5,547 nt of DNA from Pseudomonadota bacterium. GTDB lineage: Bacteria > Pseudomonadota > Gammaproteobacteria > Enterobacterales > Succinivibrionaceae. Positions within the stretch are counted from its first letter, which is position 1. Each line of letters begins with the position of its first letter. A program made the translations under genes and the position numbers. A model generated the notes under the pieces. That model did not search any database and was not told the DNA's origin. It worked only from the letters and a program-made list of their open reading frames with translations. Shown here piece by piece: positions 1 through 4,787 of the stretch. The stretch spans positions 1-5,547 of the forward strand of contig JAEWPL010000159.1 in assembly GCA_023460615.1 (NCBI GenBank), written 5' to 3'.

Positions 1-176
1 CCTTCCATTGTTACGAACATTGTGTTTCCAACAGCATAGGAAACAAGAGCGGCGATGAGAGCGGAGAAAGGAAGAACCTTCCAGTCATCCATAAAGATAA
101 ATATCCTGAAAAACTTACCGATATAAATTGGAATCTGCCTGAAGCCGCCTCTATGTCTTACATCATTTCCTGCCAT
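1..176 (-). CDS. ABC-2-type (ABCG-like) transporter permease, N-terminal part; cut by the window edge
   Basis: The 58 visible codons begin MAGNDVRHRGGF and read on through KFFRIFIFMDDWKVLPFSAL to a hydrophobic run (about residues 35-55), the first membrane helix. A short basic cytoplasmic leader, then a 'DDWKVLP' step into the membrane, then 'VGNTMFVTME' is a pattern I recall from permeases paired with ABCG-like ATPases in gut anaerobes and treponemes. The start is supported by GGAGAG at 189-184, seven bases upstream. The gene overlaps the end of the ATPase gene by 14 bp (163-176), so the two are almost certainly translationally coupled and their products assemble into one exporter or flippase-like complex in the inner membrane. 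The substrate cannot be told from this fragment. The rest of the protein lies beyond position 1. Confidence is high that it is coding and fairly high that it is a permease. Confidence 0.82.
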   Translation of the reverse strand, partial: MAGNDVRHRGGFRQIPIYIGKFFRIFIFMDDWKVLPFSALIAALVSYAVGNTMFVTME

Positions 177-1467
177 TTCTAATCTCTCCATACTTCACGA
201 TCAACTCATCAGCCATACCAAGTCCACCTTCCTCCTTCTGGTTGATGACCTTCACGATCTCTTCCATTCTGTCCCTGTCAAAGAACGCTTTTGCTTCTTC
301 AACACGACCATAGAACACCAGTCTTCCTGTCCTATCTGCATCCTTGGCCAAAACGATGACGTCGTCGAAGAGATCAAGGACTCTATCCGGGGAATGAGTA
401 ATTACTATGACGATTTTTCCTTCCCTTGAGATTCTATGTAGATGCTCCATCAATTCCCTTGCAAGAACTCCGTCAAGACCTGAATCAGGTTCGTCAAGAA
501 TGAAGAGGGAGGGATTGGATACAAACTCCATGGCTATGCTCTCCCTCTTTTTCTGTCCTCCGGATAGCTTACCAACCATGTTGTCTTCAACGGCCTTTAG
601 TCCGAACTCGTCCAGAACGCCATCTACTATTTCGTTCTTTTCCTTATTTGAAATTGATATGGGAAGACGAAGGGAAGCTGCATCGAGAACAGTCTTTCTC
701 ACATTATCGTTGTAACGGATCATGTCCATCTGTGGAACGAAACCTATGTCATATTTAACGTCCTCAAAAGACTTATAAACATCTTTTCCGTCAAGAAGAA
801 TCTTGGCGTCTGCCTTTTCAAAGCCGGTGATGGCGTTAATGAAAGTAGTCTTACCAGCTCCGGAGCCTCCTACAAGAAGAACCATCCTCCCCTTCGGAAT
901 GTTGAGATGGATATCTTTCAAAAGATTTCTCTTATTTAACAAACCACCTACTGTTCTTTTCTTAATATTGATGGAAAGGCCTTCTTTTGTTTCTTGAGCC
1001 ACCAGACCTGATTCGGAGGCGGCGCTTTTTTTAACTGAAGGAGTATAGACAAAGGCCTTTTTCAGGGCAAAAAACAAGGCTCCAAGGCCAGTAGAGATAA
1101 TCCACAACGCCACCAATTTCTTTGAAACGGAGAAAACATCGCACATTCCGATGTATATACGCACTTTATAAACAAAAGAACCGATGCCAAGAAGAAGAGA
1201 CAAGACATCCAACATGTAGACCATCCCGTTAAATTGAGGGAAAAAGTTCTGAATAATACTGGATGTCATTTGAAAAAAGTAATTGAAAAAATAAAGAACG
1301 AAGAACGTCCGTCCGTTCTCTTCTTTTTGTGCACATTGGCTAAGTTTATAGAATCTATATAGAGGAACCAAAGCCCACCATTTGTTTTCCCCGCACTTCC
1401 TGAATAAAAGCCACAGACCTATAGTGTCAAGGGAGAAAAAGAGTATCTGGAGTATATCTAAATTCAT
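163..1467 (-). CDS. ABC transporter ATPase (ABCG/White-like) with an N-terminal membrane domain
   Basis: The 434-residue protein has two parts. Residues 1-140 are hydrophobic, with probable helices near 7-22, 55-75, 83-105 and 116-136. The segment 'ENKWWALVPLYRFYKL' (27-42) resembles the GW-A-hP-Y motif of DUF5684-type small membrane proteins. After a polar linker (about 143-165) comes a complete nucleotide-binding domain: Walker A GGSGAGKTT (200-208), Q-loop VPQ (Gln246), signature LSGGQ (301-305), Walker B LFILDEP (321-327), D-loop SGLD (329-332) and switch His358. The 'VFYGRVEEAKAFF' stretch (384-396) is typical of the ABCG/White subfamily. All catalytic residues are present, so it should be active. 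The start has GGAGG at 1477-1473, five bases upstream. The gene is first in an operon with the overlapping permease and is preceded by two inverted repeats. The N-terminal domain may add membrane helices to the transporter; its role is unknown. Confidence 0.93.
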   Translation of the reverse strand: MNLDILQILFFSLDTIGLWLLFRKCGENKWWALVPLYRFYKLSQCAQKEENGRTFFVLYFFNYFFQMTSSIIQNFFPQFNGMVYMLDVLSLLLGIGSFVYKVRIYIGMCDVFSVSKKLVALWIISTGLGALFFALKKAFVYTPSVKKSAASESGLVAQETKEGLSINIKKRTVGGLLNKRNLLKDIHLNIPKGRMVLLVGGSGAGKTTFINAITGFEKADAKILLDGKDVYKSFEDVKYDIGFVPQMDMIRYNDNVRKTVLDAASLRLPISISNKEKNEIVDGVLDEFGLKAVEDNMVGKLSGGQKKRESIAMEFVSNPSLFILDEPDSGLDGVLARELMEHLHRISREGKIVIVITHSPDRVLDLFDDVIVLAKDADRTGRLVFYGRVEEAKAFFDRDRMEEIVKVINQKEEGGLGMADELIVKYGEIRNGRK

Positions 1468-1479
1468 ATTATCCTCCGG

Positions 1480-1495
1480 GTGATGTAATCATCAC
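1480..1495. promoter_or_regulatory. Perfect 6-bp-arm inverted repeat just upstream of the ABC operon RBS (candidate operator)
   Basis: GTGATG-TAAT-CATCAC is a perfect inverted repeat with a 4-base centre. It ends two bases before the minus-strand Shine-Dalgarno sequence (1477-1473) and lies in the expected 5' leader of the ABC ATPase gene. A dimeric repressor could bind the DNA, or the RNA could form a small hairpin that limits ribosome access. I cannot name the regulator family. An inverted repeat of this size can also occur by chance in AT-rich DNA. Confidence 0.45.
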
Positions 1496-1529
1496 AAATT
1501 TCATCGTGTAAATAATACAAAAATAATAC

Positions 1530-1560
1530 CAACGAAATAACGTTTTTACATCTTTCGTTG
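1530..1560. promoter_or_regulatory. Inverted repeat with 8-bp arms, 15-bp spacer (candidate operator or stem-loop)
   Basis: CAACGAAA (1530-1537) and TTTCGTTG (1553-1560) are exact reverse complements. The element lies 63-93 bp upstream of the ABC ATPase start, around where the -35 region of the minus-strand promoter would be if either TATTAT hexamer is the -10. No T-run follows on either strand, so it is unlikely to be an intrinsic terminator. A regulator-binding site for the transporter operon is the simplest reading. Confidence 0.45.
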
Positions 1561-1595
1561 ACTATAATTTCAAAAAAACTTATCAATCACAGCAC

Positions 1596-1688
1596 CTTTG
1601 ATATGGTCCCCAAAAAGGTAACACTTTTGTGTACCAGTGAATCACTCTAGGTAACACATACTTTAGATATGGTTCCATTCAGGTAACA
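1596..1688. repeat. Three AGGTAACA repeats, two with an associated GATATGGT (possible IS end or tandem binding sites)
   Basis: AGGTAACA occurs at 1616-1623, 1649-1656 and 1681-1688, with spacings of 33 and 32 bp. GATATGGT precedes the first and third copies (1600-1607 and 1666-1673), each also preceded by CTTT. The first copy starts a near-hairpin, GGT(A)ACAC-TTTT-GTGTACC (1617-1635). Read on the minus strand the units begin TGTTACCT, and multiple terminal repeats with TG...CA ends are a known feature of IS21-family insertion sequences. A degraded IS end beside the transposase remnant is therefore possible. The near-integral helical spacing would equally fit a set of protein-binding sites. 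Confidence 0.55.
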
Positions 1689-1813
1689 GCTACTGTATAT
1701 CTCTCCTCTTCTTCTTTGTCAAAGGTTATCTTCATCCTTTGTCGTCCTAAGGAACCTCAAGTGCACCGCATATACCTCAAGGCTGATAACCGATGTGCCG
1801 ACGAAAGCCATAA

Positions 1814-2102
1814 ACGACAACAATATACAGCCTTTTCGGCATAAAGTGTCCGGAGGCGGTTGACTTCACATCCGAAGGAGGACTCGACTATTCCTTTGAA
1901 GTGAAGAAGGAAAGAACTCAGGAACCTGCCGTGGATTGCAGTAAGGATGATGTTCCCAAAAGGAAGGCGGGAAGGCCAAAGGGAAGCCTCAACAGGAAGA
2001 CGCTGGAAAGAATGAAGATGGAAGCTGAAAATCCTCTTAAAGAGGAAACCTGGCAGGCCCAAGGGTTCCAGGAACAAGAAGAACAAGGTGCCGGATAAGT
2101 GA
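1814..2102 (+). pseudogene. Frameshifted remnant of a probable transposase with two GRPKGS-N-K motifs
   Basis: A plus frame is open from just after a stop at 1811-1813 with no credible start codon. It reads '...FGIKCPEAVDF...', then KRKAGRPKGSLNRKTLER (about 1956-2009), and drifts into an unrelated tail ending at 2098. The next frame resumes with KRKPGRPKGSRNKKNK and stops at TGA 2100-2102. Removing one A from the AAA at 2039-2041 joins the two frames into one sequence holding a tandem pair of the basic GRPKGS(L/R)N(R/K)K motif. This AT-hook-like repeat is seen in C-terminal tails of some DDE transposases of Firmicutes and spirochaetes (recalled, not searched). No catalytic core is visible, and an RBS and start are absent. 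It is read as a dead fragment. The transposase family is not assigned, and a small AT-hook protein broken by a frameshift is the alternative. Confidence 0.6.
2032..2046. repeat. Short perfect palindrome at the frameshift site
   Basis: TCCTCTT-A-AAGAGGA is an exact inverted repeat with 7-bp arms and a one-base centre. It coincides with the AAA (2039-2041) where the extra base in the transposase remnant is inferred. Near-palindromes are known hotspots for template-switch and slippage mutations, which would explain the lesion. Confidence 0.5.
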
Positions 2103-2115
2103 TTTTCATAATCCC

Positions 2116-2139
2116 AATTACGCATGAGGATGTGTGATT
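2116..2139 (+). other. Stem-loop directly after the transposase remnant
   Basis: In the plus-strand RNA, bases 2116-2125 pair with 2130-2139 around a GAGG tetraloop. This gives ten pairs including two G-U wobbles. It begins 13 bases after the TGA of the remnant. No U-run follows in either direction (ATAAAAAG lies downstream on the plus strand), so it is not a canonical intrinsic terminator. It may be the 3' structure of the former mobile element or chance. Confidence 0.3.
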
Positions 2140-2280
2140 ATAAAAAGTGGTCGGGAATTAGAGTTTATTTACGTCGTGAGTATTTTTTGTCTCATAAAAA
2201 CAGAAGAAAAAAGGAAATGAAGGTGTTTTCTTGTATACTTATGCAGTAATCTATGCACAAATTTTCAAGCAATTAGAGTT

Positions 2281-2307
2281 TTGCAATTTCCTCTAAAAAA
2301 TTATAAT
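2281..2307 (+). promoter_or_regulatory. Candidate promoter of the outer-membrane barrel gene
   Basis: TTGCAA (2281-2286) and a perfect TATAAT (2302-2307) stand 15 bp apart in an AT-rich stretch. This would start transcription near 2314 and leave a leader of about 55 bases. The spacing is shorter than the ideal 17 bp; shifting the -35 two bases left gives TTTTGC at 17 bp. A second candidate, TTGAAG (2324-2329) with TATACT (2348-2353) at 18 bp, would start transcription almost on the ribosome binding site and is less likely. The rest of 2103-2280 shows no gene. Confidence 0.4.
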
Positions 2308-2369
2308 TTCTTATATCATTTTTTTGAAGAATAAAGAACAATGACTTTATACTTAGGTAAGGAAGTCTC

Positions 2370-3914
2370 ATGAAAAGAAAAATTACGTTGCTTTCATTTT
2401 TGGTATTCTCTTGTTCTCTTCTATTCTCTCTCCCCCTCATTGGCTTTAAAGAAGGTGAGAATTACATACCCAATGGTTTTTCAATGGGAATGGGCAATGA
2501 CACTTTCGCCATCGGAGGTCTCAGCTATAATTATGACGACCAGCTGTCATTTTCAGAGCACTTCTCCCTTTCAGCACCTGCATATGAAATAAAAGTAAAT
2601 ATGCTTGCATTCACAAATAGAGGATGGAGAGATGGTTGGGATATCCACGACCATTCCCTCAAAAGTAATGACGGGGGATCAGGAGCCCCTATGCAAGGTA
2701 GATATGACATGACTGAGATACTCCTTGCCCTCCCTGTGAATTTTTCTTTTTCAAACCGTCTCATGCTATTCGTCACTATCGAAGGAGGTATCTCCATAGT
2801 GGGTAACCAGCACTACGAAGTGTTACAAAATACCCTGCACACAATAAAAGGAATATCCCGTGTATTTGTAGATTATGATAGTGACCAAAATGTTTTCTAT
2901 CCTACATTCAACGGAAAAATAGGTTTTGGAACATCAATAGTGGAACTTGAGAAGACCAGTCTCTTTCTAGCCATAGAGAATGAAAGCAGGAATGCATTTG
3001 GCTTTGAGTACAGCAACACAATAGATGCAGTTTTTGGGCTTACAGACAGATCGAAAGATATTCTTACCGCTTCCATCGGTTACACATGGGCAAAAACAGA
3101 GTCTGACTGGCTGACTCAAAAGCTATATAGGGAATATGCCCACGGACCTGTGTTGGGGTTGAAGATCGATACAGGAACTGTAAAACTCAATTACTATACT
3201 TACCTGAGTTCTCGTTATGGATTTGGAACCATAAGCTTTGATGTTTTATCTTTCTTCAACGAGAGCACATGGAATAAAAATAATATTTTTGTCAATGTGG
3301 GAAACGTAAAGATGATGAACACTCAGTTCTACTTCATCGGAATGGAGTTCCCAATAACAGACACAAAACTTCTCATAACGACGGATACAAGATATATTTC
3401 GGGAAACCCAGCCTTCAAGACATGGATAGAAGAAACAGATGAGACACTCTCAACAGAACCCAGATTCAAAAGAGCCTATGACAGTTTCTTCCTAGGGGTC
3501 AAATATGAGTTTACATCTCAAGATACAAAGGGATGGGTCACTCCCTACTCCAAGGCTGCACTTGGAGTCATGAGATGGCAGAAAGTGGCATTGATGAACA
3601 TGATGAACTTCGATAAGGCAAAAGAAGAATGGGGTGAATTATGGCCGGATGAACTTACAGGTGTACACTCTACATCATCAAAGAGGCTTCTTTCTTTTGC
3701 CTTGGATGCCGAAATCGGTCTGACACTTATTCCGGAAGGGTTGCTCTCTTCTTCAACTACGACTATCCAGATTAATCTTTTTGGCGGAGTGACAATAATA
3801 CACAACCCGAAAGCAGTCGAAAATCACTTGGATATGGAAACTGAAGACGCAAATAGAGTATCAGCAATCATGCCTAGATTCGGTGTTTCCATGAGATTTG
3901 GATTTGATGTGTAA
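2370..3914 (+). CDS. Secreted outer-membrane beta-barrel protein with an LpxR-like N-terminal motif
   Basis: The 514-residue product starts MKRKITLLSF with a hydrophobic core to about residue 20, a Sec signal peptide. Cleavage is probably near Ser20; Cys15 in 'VFSC' makes a relaxed spirochaetal lipobox possible. The mature chain alternates hydrophobic and polar residues throughout and is rich in aromatic-ended strands (VNFSF, ILTASIGYTW, FFLGVKYEF, IQINLFGGV). It ends with a strand, RFGVSMRFGFDV, as in barrels inserted by BamA. The segment GNDTF (42-46), DDQLS (56-60) and FTNRGW (81-86) recalls lipid A 3-O-deacylase LpxR, whose catalytic Asn-Asp sits in an N-D-x-F motif near the mature N-terminus. 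His157 in 'QNTLH' is a possible catalytic partner. LpxR is only about 320 residues, so this is at most a distant or enlarged relative. The start has AAGGA at 2359-2363. The N43-D44 assignment is inference. Confidence 0.85.
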   Translation: MKRKITLLSFLVFSCSLLFSLPLIGFKEGENYIPNGFSMGMGNDTFAIGGLSYNYDDQLSFSEHFSLSAPAYEIKVNMLAFTNRGWRDGWDIHDHSLKSNDGGSGAPMQGRYDMTEILLALPVNFSFSNRLMLFVTIEGGISIVGNQHYEVLQNTLHTIKGISRVFVDYDSDQNVFYPTFNGKIGFGTSIVELEKTSLFLAIENESRNAFGFEYSNTIDAVFGLTDRSKDILTASIGYTWAKTESDWLTQKLYREYAHGPVLGLKIDTGTVKLNYYTYLSSRYGFGTISFDVLSFFNESTWNKNNIFVNVGNVKMMNTQFYFIGMEFPITDTKLLITTDTRYISGNPAFKTWIEETDETLSTEPRFKRAYDSFFLGVKYEFTSQDTKGWVTPYSKAALGVMRWQKVALMNMMNFDKAKEEWGELWPDELTGVHSTSSKRLLSFALDAEIGLTLIPEGLLSSSTTTIQINLFGGVTIIHNPKAVENHLDMETEDANRVSAIMPRFGVSMRFGFDV

Positions 3915-3917
3915 TTA

Positions 3918-3946
3918 TCGACATACACTATCGTAAAAAGTATAAT
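3918..3946 (+). promoter_or_regulatory. Strong sigma-70-type promoter for the two membrane-protein genes
   Basis: TCGACA (3918-3923, five of six matches to TTGACA) is followed after exactly 17 bp by a perfect TATAAT (3941-3946). Transcription would start near 3953. The promoter begins three bases after the barrel gene's stop codon (3912-3914), so the downstream pair can be expressed independently of the barrel gene. It is the best promoter match in the window. Confidence 0.72.
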
Positions 3947-3952
3947 TTCATA

Positions 3953-3984
3953 CTGTTTTCCACTACACTGCCTACCGAAAACAG
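3953..3984 (+). promoter_or_regulatory. Inverted repeat at the predicted transcription start (operator or 5' leader stem)
   Basis: CTGTTTTC (3953-3960) and GAAAACAG (3977-3984) are exact reverse complements separated by 16 bp. The left arm starts where transcription from the 3918-3946 promoter should begin, a classic place for a repressor. The layout (8-bp arms, about 24 bp centre to centre) mirrors the repeat at 1530-1560, though the sequences differ. No T-run follows, so it is not a good terminator for the barrel gene, and no other terminator is visible between the genes. Confidence 0.5.
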
Positions 3985-4010
3985 CTTATTCAGTAATCAA
4001 TGGAGGAATC

Positions 4011-4787
4011 ATGTTTATACTCAGCCAATGGTCGCACCCACTCCGATCAATGGGTTTGGTGCATATCGTCGGAATTCTATCAGCCATTCTATCAGGTATA
4101 TGTGGAGGATTACTTGCAAAGAAGCAGAATAAACCGAATAGAGTTTATTCTTGTATAGGAATATCCTTCATCGTTCTGGAACTTATGAAAGTCGTATTCA
4201 TGTTGATGACAACAGGTACTTATCCTCTTGAAAGAATTCCTTTTCAAATGTGTACCGTAGAGCTCTTTTTCCTATGGGCGATACCTTTTATCAAGAAGGA
4301 GAGAATCAAGAAAGGGATGATCGCTTACACGATCTTCGGCTTGATGGCGGCGATATTCTATTATGTAAAACCAGCAACGATCCTCACATCAGAGTACATA
4401 TTCCTCAGCCTCCAGGCAATGGTTTGGCACGACCTGGTGATTATGATCGGAGTCTTTTCCATCGTCTACTATAAGATCTATGGAAAGAAAGGAAAGAGCT
4501 ATATTATCGATGGCTATTTCTTCTGGCTGTCTTTTGCCCTCCTGGCTGTGATATTGAATGTAATATGTGCCACAACCATTCCAGAAACTAATGTGAACTT
4601 CTTTTATCTCTCTCCGATTCAGGAAAATATAGTTTATCCTGTACTCAACATATTGTTCAAAGAGCCCAAACCATATCCACTCTTTATCCTAGGCTTCATC
4701 ATCTATTATTCCTTAGGTGTTGCCGCCATGTATGGAGTCTTGACTGCAATCGGAATGATAAGGGACAGAAGAGGGATAAAACAATGA
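4011..4787 (+). CDS. TP0381/YwaF-family integral membrane protein (TMEM164-like putative acyltransferase)
   Basis: The 258-residue protein has about seven predicted membrane helices (near 15-35, 47-67, 78-93, 103-118, 128-153, 167-188, 224-248). This matches the TIGR02206 family (TP0381 of Treponema pallidum, YwaF of Bacillus) in size and topology. Family-like positions are visible: E57-x-x-K60 in helix 2, 'RIPFQMC' with Cys81, 'AMVWHDLVI' with His140, Asn183, and 'TNVNFFYLSP' (193-202). Human TMEM164, related to this family, is reported as an acyltransferase of ether phospholipids that depends on a Cys and a His; Cys81 and His140 are the natural equivalents. The bacterial function is unproven. 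GGAGG (4002-4006) lies four bases upstream of the chosen start. The gene follows its own promoter and shares ATGA (4784-4787) with the next gene, implying translational coupling. The family assignment is fairly sure and the activity is inference. Confidence 0.85.
   Translation: MFILSQWSHPLRSMGLVHIVGILSAILSGICGGLLAKKQNKPNRVYSCIGISFIVLELMKVVFMLMTTGTYPLERIPFQMCTVELFFLWAIPFIKKERIKKGMIAYTIFGLMAAIFYYVKPATILTSEYIFLSLQAMVWHDLVIMIGVFSIVYYKIYGKKGKSYIIDGYFFWLSFALLAVILNVICATTIPETNVNFFYLSPIQENIVYPVLNILFKEPKPYPLFILGFIIYYSLGVAAMYGVLTAIGMIRDRRGIKQ

Larger units (their letters stand above)
1468..1813. other. Repeat-rich intergenic region between the ABC operon and a transposase remnant
   Basis: No convincing intact gene lies here. 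The left part (1468-1570) is the promoter region of the minus-strand ABC operon. On the minus strand there are two TATTAT -10-like hexamers (1517-1512 and 1528-1523), but neither has a good -35 at 17 bases. The middle (1596-1688) holds the AGGTAACA and GATATGGT repeats. From 1641 to 1841 one plus frame is open without a start codon. Its product includes 'VIFILCRPKEPQVHRIYL' and 'KADNRC', vaguely like the core of IS4-type DDE transposases, so it may be an older, out-of-frame piece of the remnant that follows. That last link is weak. Confidence 0.5.

Noticed and set aside
407..997. Plus-strand open frames within the ATPase gene
   Set aside because: They are antisense to a complete nucleotide-binding domain with all its motifs.
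1596..1688. CRISPR array
   Set aside because: There are only three short 8-base repeats, with no long conserved repeat and no cas gene.
1901..2098. 65-codon plus-strand gene starting at GTG 1901
   Set aside because: The frame is open upstream without a good start or RBS, and its last 17 or so codons are the out-of-frame reading of the second GRPKGS repeat. It is a pseudogene part, not a small gene.
1757..2125. 122-codon open frame on the minus strand
   Set aside because: It runs antisense to the transposase remnant, whose repeated GRPKGS motifs prove the coding strand. The product is compositionally odd and has no recognisable motif.
2531..3805. Minus-strand open frames within the barrel gene
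   Set aside because: They are antisense to a clearly coding signal-peptide and beta-strand protein, and have no motifs of their own.
3953..3984. Intrinsic terminator for the barrel gene
   Set aside because: The arms are AT-rich, the loop is 16 bases and no T-run follows. Its position at the downstream promoter's start site favours an operator or leader stem.
4250..4474. 74-codon plus-strand frame inside the TP0381-family gene
   Set aside because: It is an out-of-frame reading of a well-supported seven-helix membrane protein.
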